Counted from the stretch's first letter, positions 14,694 to 24,275 are shown. The stretch is 64,000 nucleotides of DNA from Actinomycetes bacterium (GCA_021793515.1 JAJYSP010000003.1:1-64000); one strand, 5' to 3'. Numbers and translations: made by a program. Notes: a model not told the origin generated them from the sequence alone.

Positions 14694-16220
14694 GTGTCCG
14701 ACGCCGAGGTTCCGTTGACGCTCGAGTCGGCGTTGCTCGAGAGTGACTTCATGGGCGCGACGGGAACCGCCTTCATCCTGCGTGACGCCATCGGACGAGT
14801 CGTCGACTGCAACGCCCGTGCCGAACGGCTCTTCGAGTCCACGCGCGAGGACTTGATGAGCGATGACCCGCTACGTATTACCTGGAATCCCGTGCACGAA
14901 GACGGCACGAACTTCACCCTCGAGGAGCTGCCGTCGGTTGCTGCGTTGCGCACCGGCGATCCGATCTACGGCGTGATCCAAGGGATCCAGCTCCCCAACG
15001 GCGAGCAGCGGTGGTTTACCGTCAACGCGTACCCCGTGATCCGAAACGGCGAAGTCCGAGGCGTGTTGCTCGCGTACCTCGACGCGACCGAGCGGGTGCG
15101 TCGGGGCCACGTGGTCTCGATGTTGCTCGACCTCAACCGACTGCGCACGGAGGTGGTCAGCGAGGCCGACGCGTTGCGACATCTCTGCACCTCACTCGTG
15201 GCCACGGGGCAGTTTGCACTCGTGTGGGTGGGCGTCGCGCAGGAGGGACCCGAGTACCGCGTCGACATCGTCGAGTCGGCGGGTGACCAGACCTACATCT
15301 CGGAGAACATGGTGTCGTGGTCGAGTTCGCGGTCGAACGGTCTCGGTCCCGTCGGCACCGCGATCCGTAGTTCAGCCACGATCGTCACCAACGATCTGAT
15401 CACGGCCGCGCAGATGGGCCCCTGGCGTGAGCGGGTCGTTCGCCACGGTCTGCGCTCGTCGGTGTCCATCCCATTTCGACCGAGTGGCAAGCGGGCGGTC
15501 CTCGCGGTCTACTCGCGCCACAGCAACGCGTTCGATGATCTCACGGTGTCGGGCCTCGAGAACATTGCGCACGAAGTCGAGCGCGTGATCGCGCACGGTA
15601 CGTCAGCCTATGAGCTGGCCGCCGCGCTCTCGGGGACGCTGGCGGCCCTCGCCCGTATCACCGAAGCGCGCGACCCCTACACCGCGGGCCATCAGTCACG
15701 GGTTGGTTCGCTCGCCGCAACCATCGCGCATCGACTCGATCTCGACGACGAACTCGTCGAGCGTATTCGAGAGGCCGGCGCGGTGCACGACGTCGGCAAG
15801 GTCGCGCTGTCCTCGGAGATACTCATCAAGCCGAGTCGACTCACCGACCTCGAATATCGGATGGTCCAGCGTCACAGCCTCATCGGCTACCAGATCCTCT
15901 CGACGGCGTCGCTCCCCTGGCCGATCCCCGAGGTGGCGTTGCAACACCACGAACGGCTCAACGGATCGGGCTACCCCAACGCCCTCGCGGGCGACGACAT
16001 CATCCTGCCCGCGCGCATCGTCGCCGTGGCCGACGTCGTCGAGGCGATGTCCAACCATCGGCCTTACCGTCCGGCCAAGGGCGTCGAGCAAGCACTCGAG
16101 TTCGTGACCTCGAACGCGGGGACGCTCTTTGACGCCGAGGTCGTGCGACACTGCCGGCAACTCTTCGAGGACGGGTTCGAGTTCGACCCGCATCAGCCGG
16201 GGTCAATCTTTACTATCTAA
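14694..16220 (+). CDS. PAS-GAF-HD-GYP cyclic-di-GMP phosphodiesterase (1)
   Basis: A 508-residue cytoplasmic protein. A PAS domain (about 15-135; IGRVVDCNARAERLFES, then RWFTVNAYPVI) is followed by GAF (about 145-300) and HD-GYP (about 310-500). HD-GYP residues seen are DPYTAGHQSRVG, the catalytic VHDVGK (about 362-367), QHHERLNGSGYP and ARIVAVADVVEAMSNHRPYRP. The substitution in HHE-x-L-N-G-S-GYP (N for the usual D) is mild. It should hydrolyse c-di-GMP, mainly to GMP. The start is GTG 14694, with GGGGGAAG about 6 bases upstream. It has its own promoter and is a paralog of the genes at 16306 and 53641. Confidence 0.88.
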   Translation: MSDAEVPLTLESALLESDFMGATGTAFILRDAIGRVVDCNARAERLFESTREDLMSDDPLRITWNPVHEDGTNFTLEELPSVAALRTGDPIYGVIQGIQLPNGEQRWFTVNAYPVIRNGEVRGVLLAYLDATERVRRGHVVSMLLDLNRLRTEVVSEADALRHLCTSLVATGQFALVWVGVAQEGPEYRVDIVESAGDQTYISENMVSWSSSRSNGLGPVGTAIRSSATIVTNDLITAAQMGPWRERVVRHGLRSSVSIPFRPSGKRAVLAVYSRHSNAFDDLTVSGLENIAHEVERVIAHGTSAYELAAALSGTLAALARITEARDPYTAGHQSRVGSLAATIAHRLDLDDELVERIREAGAVHDVGKVALSSEILIKPSRLTDLEYRMVQRHSLIGYQILSTASLPWPIPEVALQHHERLNGSGYPNALAGDDIILPARIVAVADVVEAMSNHRPYRPAKGVEQALEFVTSNAGTLFDAEVVRHCRQLFEDGFEFDPHQPGSIFTI

Positions 16221-16224
16221 GTGC

Positions 16225-16253
16225 TTGACCAGGTACGAAGGACCCATTAGGTT
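16225..16253 (+). promoter_or_regulatory. Predicted promoter of the second HD-GYP gene
   Basis: TTGACC (16225-16230) and TAGGTT (16248-16253) separated by 17 bases. It begins 5 bases after the stop of the preceding HD-GYP gene and 50 bases before ATG 16306. Confidence 0.55.
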
Positions 16254-16305
16254 GGCGGGGGCACCAGAGGCCACGCCACGGGTGGTTTCACGAGTCGGGG
16301 TGAAC

Positions 16306-17796
16306 ATGACGCTCTCAGGGGATAGACCGAGCCCGTTGCGCTCGCTGCGCTACCTCGACGCGTTCCTCGATTCGACGGTGATCGGCTTCGCCTACTTCGA
16401 AGACGGCGTGGTGCGCGACTGTAACGAGGCCATTGCCCGTCTACTCCACACAACCGTCGACCAGCTCGTCGGCTTGGACGTGTTGAGCGGCATGCTCCAG
16501 GCACCCAACAACGAAGTTCCCTTCTACATCGAGAATCCTGAAGACCTCGCTGGTTTGGACATCGACACGGCGCAGACGGACGTCGTGGTCGGCGTCAATT
16601 TCGCGGACAAGCCGCGGCGCTGGCTCTCGATTGACACCTACCCCGTGCCCGAGCTCGGTCACCGGGGTGGCGTCATCGCGTCGTTCGACGACGTCACCCG
16701 GGAATTTCGTCGCGAACGGATGTTGCGGCTCTTCTACGAGGTGAGCAGCACGATCGCCGTCGCCGAAGACGTCGACGAGGCGCTGAACAGCCTCGTCGAA
16801 GGACTTTGCTCGATCGGCGGCTACCAAACGGCGTGGATAACCTTCGAGACCGGTGACCCGGACGGACGGCTCGAGATCGCTCACCGAGCGGGGGCCGTCG
16901 GCTACCTCGACGGGCTCGAACTCACCGCGGACCCGATGTCGGGCCGTGGCCCAACGGGACGATCCCTGCGTGAACAGCAGGTCCAGGTCGTCCAGCACGT
17001 CGCTGGTGATGATGACCTGTCGCCCTGGCACGATCGCGCGAAGTCCTACGGGATCGATTCGATCGTCGCGCTGCCGTTCGCGATCGGTGATCGGCGGGCC
17101 GTCGTGAGTGTCGCGGACCACGATATCTTCGTCTTTGACGACGAGACGATCCTCGAGCTGCGGGGACTGCTCGGTGAGGTCGAGATGCTCATCGCGCGCG
17201 TGAGGGCCGTGACGGACCTGCGTCGTTCACTCGAAGGCACCGTTGCGGCGATGACTCGGATCACCGAGATCCGCGACCCCTACACCGCGGGTCACCAGAT
17301 GCGCGTCAGCGCACTCAGCCGGGCGATGGCCACTTGGCTCGGACTCGACGAGGAACTGGTCGAGGTGATCGCGAAGAGTGCGGCGTTGCACGATCTCGGC
17401 AAGATCGTCGTGCCCGCTGAGATCCTCGGACGTCCCGGCAAGCTCAGCGCGCTCGAGATGGAGGCGGTCCAGCGTCACTGCGTCGTCGGCGCCGAAGTCT
17501 TGAAGGAGTCATCGCTCTCGGCGGAGTTCGTCGACGTCGCGCGTCACCACCACGAGCGACTTGACGGCTCAGGCTACCCCGACGGTCTTCGGGATGGCGA
17601 GATCTCGTTACCCGCTCGCATCGTTGCGGTGGCTGATGTCTTTGAGGCGATGACCCATCACCGACCGCACCGCCCGCGCTTCAGCGTCGACGAGGCGCTC
17701 GCCGAGCTCGTCGCGGGTGCCGGGATCCGCTACGACTCGGGTGTGGTCGAGGCCTGCGGTGCGGTGCTCGCCTCGGGGTTCGACGTCGACGGCTGA
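16306..17796 (+). CDS. PAS-GAF-HD-GYP cyclic-di-GMP phosphodiesterase (2)
   Basis: A 496-residue paralog of the preceding gene. PAS (about 20-140) begins DAFLDSTVIGFAYFEDG, then GAF (about 150-300; EDVDEALNSLVEGLCSIGGY), then HD-GYP with DPYTAGHQMRVS, catalytic LHDLGK (about 361-366), RHHHERLDGSGYPDGL and AVADVFEAMTHHRPHRP. All metal ligands expected in HD-GYP enzymes are in place. I start at ATG 16306, which follows GGGG and lies after the promoter; the frame is open further upstream, but that part overlaps the previous gene. Its last 67 bases overlap the end of the minus-strand GGDEF-EAL gene. Confidence 0.88.
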   Translation: MTLSGDRPSPLRSLRYLDAFLDSTVIGFAYFEDGVVRDCNEAIARLLHTTVDQLVGLDVLSGMLQAPNNEVPFYIENPEDLAGLDIDTAQTDVVVGVNFADKPRRWLSIDTYPVPELGHRGGVIASFDDVTREFRRERMLRLFYEVSSTIAVAEDVDEALNSLVEGLCSIGGYQTAWITFETGDPDGRLEIAHRAGAVGYLDGLELTADPMSGRGPTGRSLREQQVQVVQHVAGDDDLSPWHDRAKSYGIDSIVALPFAIGDRRAVVSVADHDIFVFDDETILELRGLLGEVEMLIARVRAVTDLRRSLEGTVAAMTRITEIRDPYTAGHQMRVSALSRAMATWLGLDEELVEVIAKSAALHDLGKIVVPAEILGRPGKLSALEMEAVQRHCVVGAEVLKESSLSAEFVDVARHHHERLDGSGYPDGLRDGEISLPARIVAVADVFEAMTHHRPHRPRFSVDEALAELVAGAGIRYDSGVVEACGAVLASGFDVDG

Positions 17797-19865
17797 GTGG
17801 GCCAGTGCGCCTTGCCGAGTAAGGGGGCCGTGTCGTCGGCCGGGACGGCCCGAGAGAAGAAGAAACCCTGGCTAAGCCGACAGCCCGCGTCGCGCAGACG
17901 ATCGAACTGGTCGATCGTCTCAACCCCTTCAGCCACCACCGACACACCGTGCTGCTCACCGAGGGCCACGATGAACGCGACGAGGGCTTCGTTGTAGCCA
18001 ATGCCGTGCGTGGGGCGCACGAAGGACTGATCGATCTTGACGAACTGGAGCTGGAGGTTCATCAGGTAGGCGAGGGAGGAGAGGCCCGAGCCGAACTGGT
18101 CGATCGCGACGCCGACGCCGAGTTCGGCGAGTTCAGCGATGATCGACGCTGACCGGTTCGGGTCTTGAAGTGCGACGTGCTCGGCGACCTCGAGCACGAG
18201 TCGGCTCGCCGCGAGTCCGCTGGCGCGAAGCGCCGCGACGACCACGGTCGTTAGGTCATCGTCATAGAACTGGCGGGCCGAGAGGTTGACGGTGACGTAG
18301 GGGGCCGCAGGGTCGGTCCACGTCGCCGCCGTGCGAGTTGCTTCAGTCAGCGCGAATGCGCCGAGGTCACCAATGAGGTCGCTCGATTCAGCGAGACCGA
18401 GGAACTCGGCGGGTCCGACCCAACCGCGGGTCGGGTGGTTCCAGCGCATAAGGGCCTCGAAGCCGACGACGAGGGAACTGGTGTCATCGACGATCGGTTG
18501 ATAGTGCATGACGATCTCACCGGCCTCGAGCGCCTGACGCAGCTCCTGGAGCTGCTCGAACCGGCCCATCGCGTGTTGACGCAGTGACGGCGAGAAGATG
18601 GCGTACCGTCCGCGACCGAGTCGTTTGGCCTCGTAGAGGGCGAGGTCGGCCTCCTCGATGATCGGCGAGTCGATGGGGGTGTCCGCGCTCCAGATCGCGA
18701 CGCCAACGCTCGCGTACTGCCGGATCTCGATACCGAGGATGACGAAGGGTTCCTCGAGCGCGGCGAGCAGCCGCTCGGCGACGTGGTTGATTTGTTCGGC
18801 CTGTCGCACACCCTCGACGAGATAGAGGAACTCGTCGCCCCCGAAGCGACTGAGGGTATCGGCGGTGCGGGCGACCTCGTCGAGCCGACGCGCCACACCG
18901 ATCAGCAACTGGTCGCCGATGACGTGACCGTGGGTGTCGTTGACGACTTTGAAGTCATCGAGGTCGAGCATGAGCACCGCGCCGTATCCGCCGTGACGGG
19001 TGACTTTGGCGCGAGCCTGGCCGAGTCGATCCTCGATGAGGGTCCGGTTCGCGAGGCCCGTGAGCGGGTCGTGCAGCGCTTGGTGCGCGAGCTGGGCGGT
19101 GAGCAGACGCTCCTCGGTGATGTCGCGTTCGCTGATCACGCTGTAGAGCAAGTTGCCGTCGTCGTCGTAGGTGGCCGAGCGCGAGACCTCGACGACGATC
19201 ACCCGACCGTCACGGTGCAGGTAGCGCTTGACGTAGCGGTCGCGGCTCGTCTCGTGGCCCTGTACCCGTTGATGGGAACTCTCCGTGACGCCGAAGTCCA
19301 CGGGGTAGGTGAAGTGCTGGGAGTCGCGTCCGACGAGTTCGTCAATCGATCGTCCCAGGAGCTCACAGAAGGCAGGGTTGGCCGCCACGATCCGATCCTC
19401 GGCGTCGGTGAAGGTCATCGGCGACATCGCGGTCTCGAACGCCAGTTGAAACTTGAGGGCTGAGTCGTCCCGCTCAGCCTCGACACGACGCAACGCGGAG
19501 AGGTCGCGCACCGCGGCGAGCGAGCACTGTTCGCCACCCCACTCGATGGTCGACAGCGCGATGTCCACCGTGATCCGGCGCCCGTCGTGGTTCACGAGGG
19601 CGATATCGAGGTGCCCACCGTTACGCCGTTCCATCCCTCGCGCAAGAAAGTCTGCGGCGAGGTCGTGGTGGCGCAACCGGTCCTCCTCGGGTATGAGCCG
19701 GTCAATGGAACTTCCGACCAGGTCTAGGACTTCGTAGCCGGCCATATAGCCGAAGGCGTTGTTCACCGCGCGTATGACACCGCTCTGGTCGATCACAAGC
19801 ACACCGTCCGGCATTGCGTTGAGGATGTACTGCCACGAAGTTGTCGCGTCCACGAAGTGGTCCAC
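17730..19865 (-). CDS. PAS-PAS-GGDEF-EAL cyclic-di-GMP enzyme (1)
   Basis: About 711 residues. Two PAS domains (about 5-130 and 140-265; MPDGVLVIDQSG and MSPMTFTDAEDRI), GGDEF with RFGGDEFLY (about 340-348) and RTAD (RxxD I-site) upstream, then EAL with FEALMRW (about 468-474), VNLSARQF, VLEVAEH, AIDQFGSG, VKIDQSF, AEGVE and SQGFFFS. The second metal Asp of the DDFG motif is Gln here (AIDQFGSG), so phosphodiesterase activity may be reduced. The start is GTG 19865, after AAGGGCAGG; upstream in-frame sequence is the antisense of the next gene. The 3' end overlaps the convergent HD-GYP gene by 67 bases. Confidence 0.86.
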   Translation of the reverse strand: MDHFVDATTSWQYILNAMPDGVLVIDQSGVIRAVNNAFGYMAGYEVLDLVGSSIDRLIPEEDRLRHHDLAADFLARGMERRNGGHLDIALVNHDGRRITVDIALSTIEWGGEQCSLAAVRDLSALRRVEAERDDSALKFQLAFETAMSPMTFTDAEDRIVAANPAFCELLGRSIDELVGRDSQHFTYPVDFGVTESSHQRVQGHETSRDRYVKRYLHRDGRVIVVEVSRSATYDDDGNLLYSVISERDITEERLLTAQLAHQALHDPLTGLANRTLIEDRLGQARAKVTRHGGYGAVLMLDLDDFKVVNDTHGHVIGDQLLIGVARRLDEVARTADTLSRFGGDEFLYLVEGVRQAEQINHVAERLLAALEEPFVILGIEIRQYASVGVAIWSADTPIDSPIIEEADLALYEAKRLGRGRYAIFSPSLRQHAMGRFEQLQELRQALEAGEIVMHYQPIVDDTSSLVVGFEALMRWNHPTRGWVGPAEFLGLAESSDLIGDLGAFALTEATRTAATWTDPAAPYVTVNLSARQFYDDDLTTVVVAALRASGLAASRLVLEVAEHVALQDPNRSASIIAELAELGVGVAIDQFGSGLSSLAYLMNLQLQFVKIDQSFVRPTHGIGYNEALVAFIVALGEQHGVSVVAEGVETIDQFDRLRDAGCRLSQGFFFSRAVPADDTAPLLGKAHWPTQPSTSNPEASTAPQASTTPES

Positions 19866-19947
19866 TACCTGCCCTTGTTGGTCGCCGCGCCACTGGTAAA
19901 AAGCCCGCCCGCTCAAGCGTAGTCTCGTCAGTCTCGCCCGGGGAGGC

Positions 19948-22900
19948 TCAGGTCTTCGAAATTGCTGTGATCCTCGAGAGCCGCTCCCGGGGCCGCGTAG
20001 CCAGCTGCGCAAAGACCTCATCCTCAGGCACGGGCGGCGAGAGCAGGAACCCCTGGACCAACTGACAGCCGAGCGCGCGCAACTGCGCCAGCTGTTCGGT
20101 GGTCTCGACACCCTCGGCGAGCATCGTGACCCCGAGATCCTGACCGAGGGCGAATACGGCGTCGAGGACGACGTCGTGGTTCGGTCGCTCACCGAGGGAG
20201 TGGACGAAGGATCGGTCGATCTTGACCATCTGGGGATTCAGTTCGGCGAGGCTTGAGAGGGATGTGTGACCAGTCCCGAAGTCGTCAAGCGCCGCACCCA
20301 CCCCGATGGCGCGGAGGCGCTCGATGATCGAGATCGTCTTGGCGAGGTCGGCCGAGGCAATCGCCTCGGTGATCTCGAGTACCAGTCGTGACGGCGCCAG
20401 GCCGACCTCGGCTAGCACGTCGGCCACGAGCGGGACGAGTTCGGGACTTCGAAACTGCACCGCCGACAGGTTGATCGACACGTAGCACTGGTCGCCGTAG
20501 GAGCCGTCGACGCCCCACGATGCGGCCGCTCGCACGGCCTCACGGATGGCGAAGTCCCCGAGGCTATAGATGAGGTCGCTTTGCTCGGCGATCGGGATGA
20601 AGACCGACGGCGGGATCGAACCCTCACGTGATGAGTTCCAGCGCATTAGTGCCTCGAACCCGACGACCTGGTAGGTCGGTAGGGCGATGATCGGCTGGAA
20701 GTGCATCGCAACCTCGCTCGAGCGAAGGGCGTGACTGAGCGACTGGGCGAGCGTAAATCGCTGGACGGCCGAGGCGAGCATCGCCGGTTGGAAGATCTCG
20801 TAGTGGCCACGACGATTACGTTTGGCCTCGTACATGGCGGTGTCGGCGCGTTTGATGCACTCGGCGCCATCGAGGGAGCCGTCGCTGTACAGCGCGACGC
20901 CGATGGTTGCGCGTTGCTCGATAGTCAGACCATCGAGCGAGAACGGTTCGTCGAGCACGTGCAGGAGCCGGTCGGCGATGGCCGCGGCCTCGTCGGGGCT
21001 GGTGAGACCTTCGGCGAGGTAGAGGAACTCGTCGCCGCCGACGCGCCCGAGGGTGTCGATGGAGCGCGAGACGAGCTCGAATCGTCGAGCCACACCAACG
21101 AGCAGTTGATCGCCGATGTGGTGTCCGTAAGTGTCGTTCACACCCTTGAAGTCGTCGAGGTCGATCAGCAGCACGGCGCCGTGGCCCCCGTTGCGTATGA
21201 GCCGTTCCCGGGCTTGTCCCAGGCGGTCCTCGAAGAGCGCGCGGTTGGCCAGACCCGTCAACGGGTCGTGCAGCGCTCGGTGCAGGAGCTGCTCGGACAA
21301 CTGGCGCTCCTCGGTGATGTCGCGTTCCGAGGCGATGAAGTACAGGATCGCGCCGTCGTCGCCGCGAACGGGCGTCTTGAGGACCTCGACGACGACGGTC
21401 TGACCCGTTCGGTGAATGAATCGCTTGGTGTACTTGATCTGCTCGACTTCACCGGTCACGAGACGGCGTCGGGCGTCGTGGGCCGTACCTCGGTCGTCGG
21501 GGTGTGTGAACCAGGCGGAATCGCGCCCGACCAGCTCGTCACGGCTTCGGCCGACCAGGTCAACGAAGGCGTCGTTGACGTCGAGCAACACGTCGTCGAG
21601 CCCGACGAAGACCATCGGTGCCATGTTCTCGCTGAAGGCCAGCCGAAAGCGCCGTTCCGACTCAGCCAGCGCCGATTCGGCCCTTGCCAGTGCGTCGTAG
21701 GCGTCACGCGCCACGTCGAGCGCGTCGCGCGTTTCGGTGACCGCCGACACGTGGGCGAGACCGAGTTCGAGCTCATGGACGAGCTCTTCGAGGTCGAGCA
21801 TGATTGCCGCGTCGATGCCGTCAGCTCGGTCGTGGAACACGCTCACCGCGTACGCCGAACCTCGCACACGCAAGGCGACCGCGGCCGCACTGCGCAGTCC
21901 GAGGCGTTCGGCGTAGTCGTGCCACGCCGGACTTCCGTGCTCGGAGGCGCCGTAGAACACCGCTGAACCGGAGGTGATCGCTTCGACGCCCGGTCCGTCG
22001 CGCGGATCGGGCCACTGGTCGGTCGCGGTCGGCGGCGCTACCACGCGTGTCTCGGTCGTCGAGCCGTAGGACACGAGGCGATATCCGCCGAGGTCTACGA
22101 GCAGTTGACAGAACTGACCGAGAAGTTCCGACTCGTCGGTGGCCACGATGGCCAATCGGCGCACGTGGCTCAGCATGGCCGTCGAGCGCTCACGTCGCCG
22201 GCGCTCGGTGCTGTCCAGGACCGAGACGATGAACCGGCGGATACTCCCGTCGCTCGCCCGTACCGTTGACGCGGTGACGTCGACTTCGACGACGCGCCCC
22301 GTGGCGTGGACGTAGCGTTTGGCGAAGCGTACGGCATCGAGTTCACCCGCGATGAGTCGGGCGTGAGCGTGCTCGGTGAGGTCGAGGTCGTCGGGGTGGG
22401 TGAACTCTCGGGTTCGGCGTCCGACGAGATCGAGTCGTGCAATGCCCACGAGTCGGGCGAAGGCGTCATTGGCGACGGTGATCACGTCGTGATGGTCGGT
22501 GAAGAACATGGGCGCCATCGTGTGTTCGAAGGCCATCCGGTAGTCCGCCTCGTGTTCGGCGAGCAGGGATACGGCGGCCATCTTGAGCGCGCGAGTCGGC
22601 GATGGTGGCGCCAGGGAGTCATCAATGATCGACACGGCGGCGACCACCATATTCTCGCCCTCCACGCGCACGGGGGAGAGGGCAATCCCCACGGGGAATG
22701 TCCTTCCGTCATGGTGTCGCAACTGATGGCTGTGGTCGCTCATGAGCCGGGGTGTGGGGGACTCCTGATAGCGAGCGCGGTGGGCGGCGTGCGCCTCGCG
22801 CTGATCATCGGGAACGAGTCGCTCGATTGAGGTACCGACGAGTTCGTCGGCCGCGTAGCCAGCGAGGGTGGCGACGGTGTCACTGACGTAGCCGATGATG

Positions 22901-22977
22901 CCGTGGGCGTCAACGATGATGATGTCGTCTGGGAGTACGTCGCGTAGTTGTCGCCACTCGTTGGACTGGTTCAGCAT
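19948..22977 (-). CDS. Multi-PAS GGDEF-EAL cyclic-di-GMP enzyme (2)
   Basis: A 1,009-residue cytoplasmic protein: PAS (about 8-125), PAS (about 145-265), a GAF-like region (about 275-410), a third PAS (about 440-565), GGDEF with RVGGDEFLY (about 644-652) and RSID as I-site, and EAL with FEALMRW (about 772-778). EAL residues NLSAVQF, VLEITEA, ALDDFGTG, VKIDRSF, AEGVE and QGFLLSPP are all present, so both activities are plausible. The ATG start at 22977 gives MLNQSNEW. It lies 82 bases upstream of the related PAS-GGDEF-EAL gene, which shares wording across the third PAS, GGDEF and EAL parts, so the pair probably arose by tandem duplication. Confidence 0.88.
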   Translation of the reverse strand: MLNQSNEWRQLRDVLPDDIIIVDAHGIIGYVSDTVATLAGYAADELVGTSIERLVPDDQREAHAAHRARYQESPTPRLMSDHSHQLRHHDGRTFPVGIALSPVRVEGENMVVAAVSIIDDSLAPPSPTRALKMAAVSLLAEHEADYRMAFEHTMAPMFFTDHHDVITVANDAFARLVGIARLDLVGRRTREFTHPDDLDLTEHAHARLIAGELDAVRFAKRYVHATGRVVEVDVTASTVRASDGSIRRFIVSVLDSTERRRRERSTAMLSHVRRLAIVATDESELLGQFCQLLVDLGGYRLVSYGSTTETRVVAPPTATDQWPDPRDGPGVEAITSGSAVFYGASEHGSPAWHDYAERLGLRSAAAVALRVRGSAYAVSVFHDRADGIDAAIMLDLEELVHELELGLAHVSAVTETRDALDVARDAYDALARAESALAESERRFRLAFSENMAPMVFVGLDDVLLDVNDAFVDLVGRSRDELVGRDSAWFTHPDDRGTAHDARRRLVTGEVEQIKYTKRFIHRTGQTVVVEVLKTPVRGDDGAILYFIASERDITEERQLSEQLLHRALHDPLTGLANRALFEDRLGQARERLIRNGGHGAVLLIDLDDFKGVNDTYGHHIGDQLLVGVARRFELVSRSIDTLGRVGGDEFLYLAEGLTSPDEAAAIADRLLHVLDEPFSLDGLTIEQRATIGVALYSDGSLDGAECIKRADTAMYEAKRNRRGHYEIFQPAMLASAVQRFTLAQSLSHALRSSEVAMHFQPIIALPTYQVVGFEALMRWNSSREGSIPPSVFIPIAEQSDLIYSLGDFAIREAVRAAASWGVDGSYGDQCYVSINLSAVQFRSPELVPLVADVLAEVGLAPSRLVLEITEAIASADLAKTISIIERLRAIGVGAALDDFGTGHTSLSSLAELNPQMVKIDRSFVHSLGERPNHDVVLDAVFALGQDLGVTMLAEGVETTEQLAQLRALGCQLVQGFLLSPPVPEDEVFAQLATRPRERLSRITAISKT

Positions 22978-23063
22978 GTCTCCCGCGGTTCATGTCCCCG
23001 TTTACCCAGGCGTTCGCATCATATGCCTGGTCCAGGGGGAGAAAACCCGAATGTGATTTCGAT

Positions 23064-24275
23064 TTACGATGGCCCGCCGTCGAGCCAGTGGAGGAACGAG
23101 TCCAGCGCTTCATTCCAACGTTGCGGCTCCTCAAAGTAGGGAGAATGTCCCGCACCGGACACTTCGACGACACGGGCGTCGGGTAGCAGATCAGCGAGTG
23201 AGCGAATCACGGCCGGGGCGAACAGCTGATCGTGGTCGCCCACGATCAGGAGCGATGGCATGGTGAGCTGTGCCGCCTCGTTCTCGCCGTAGGTCACGTC
23301 GAGCAGTCGCATGATCACGGTGTCGGGATCCGCGGTACCCATACGCCCCAGTGACTGGTAGAGATGGGCGAGTTCGGGTGAACGGGCGCTGAACGCCTCG
23401 CCGAGGGCCGGGTGGTCGCCGAGCACGTCGCGCAGGGGTGCGCGTGGGCGAACGCGGTCACGCTGGGCGAGCAGCCGATCGGTCGTGAAGCCGCCGGTTG
23501 AATCGGTGAGCACGAGTGATCGCGCGAGGTGCGGTCGCGCGAGGGCGGCTGCGACAACGGTCCAACCGCCCATTGACTGGCCGACGAGGTCAGCCCGGTC
23601 GATGCCGATGGCGTCAAGTACCGCCAGCAAGTCGCCACTCGCGACGAGTGGGCCCGTTTGGTCGCCGCGGTCACTGGAGCGGCCATAACCGCGGTGGTCC
23701 CACGTGATGACGAGTCGCTCGGCGGCGAAGTGAGCGACCTGTTGGAACCAGCTCGCGTGGTTGCCACCGGCGCCGTGGCAGAGTACGAGGGGCGTTAGTT
23801 CGCTCGACTCGTCGCCGACGACCTCGTAGTAGAGATGCTCGCCGTCGTGCTCGACGAAGCCCGTGCGCCGCGCCGGGGCGGCGGCGTTTGTTGCGCGGTG
23901 GGCGTAGGCGACGCACTGCATTTCCACACGCGCGCCGAGCGCGAGATCGACCCCGCCCACAGTGATCCGCGCTGGCGGTGGGCCGTCGAAGTAGCGCTCG
24001 TAGACCTCGTTCATGGCGGCGAAATCGTCGAGGTCCGCGAGGTACACCGAGACCGACGCCACGTCGTCCCAGCCACAGTCGGCCGCGGCGAGGATGGTGG
24101 TGAGATTGGTGAGCGTTTGGTCGATCTCGGCCGCGAGCCCGCCGGTGACGAGCGCGCCACTGGCGTCGGTGCCGAGCGTGCCCGAGACGTACACGTAGTC
24201 GCCGGCACGCGTCGCGTGGGCGAACTGGGTTAGGCGGTGCACGCCGGGGACAACTACTCGCTGAACAGGGGCCAT
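23064..24275 (-). CDS. RidA-like / alpha/beta-hydrolase fusion protein
   Basis: A 403-residue cytoplasmic fusion. Residues 1-128 are a RidA/YjgF (Rid) domain: GDYVYVSGTLGTD, the ILAAADCGWDDVASVSVYLADLDD helix-strand unit, and PARITVGGVDLALGARVEM, where the Arg after PA is the position of the Rid active-site Arg. Residues about 137-400 are an alpha/beta hydrolase: CHGAGGN (oxyanion), WDHRGYGRSS, nucleophile Ser in GQSMGGW (about 235), an Asp in VGDHDQLF, and His in GAGHSPYF. In the Rut pyrimidine pathway these two activities are separate proteins (RutC and RutD) acting on aminoacrylate, so the fusion suggests a related imine/enamine or carbamate-like substrate. No rutA or rutB is nearby. The stand-alone 3-oxoadipate lactonase family is the closest alternative for the hydrolase part. 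Confidence 0.82.
   Translation of the reverse strand: MAPVQRVVVPGVHRLTQFAHATRAGDYVYVSGTLGTDASGALVTGGLAAEIDQTLTNLTTILAAADCGWDDVASVSVYLADLDDFAAMNEVYERYFDGPPPARITVGGVDLALGARVEMQCVAYAHRATNAAAPARRTGFVEHDGEHLYYEVVGDESSELTPLVLCHGAGGNHASWFQQVAHFAAERLVITWDHRGYGRSSDRGDQTGPLVASGDLLAVLDAIGIDRADLVGQSMGGWTVVAAALARPHLARSLVLTDSTGGFTTDRLLAQRDRVRPRAPLRDVLGDHPALGEAFSARSPELAHLYQSLGRMGTADPDTVIMRLLDVTYGENEAAQLTMPSLLIVGDHDQLFAPAVIRSLADLLPDARVVEVSGAGHSPYFEEPQRWNEALDSFLHWLDGGPS

Noticed and set aside
20701-21966. 421-residue plus-strand open frame
   Set aside because: It mirrors the multi-PAS GGDEF-EAL gene; no motif of its own.
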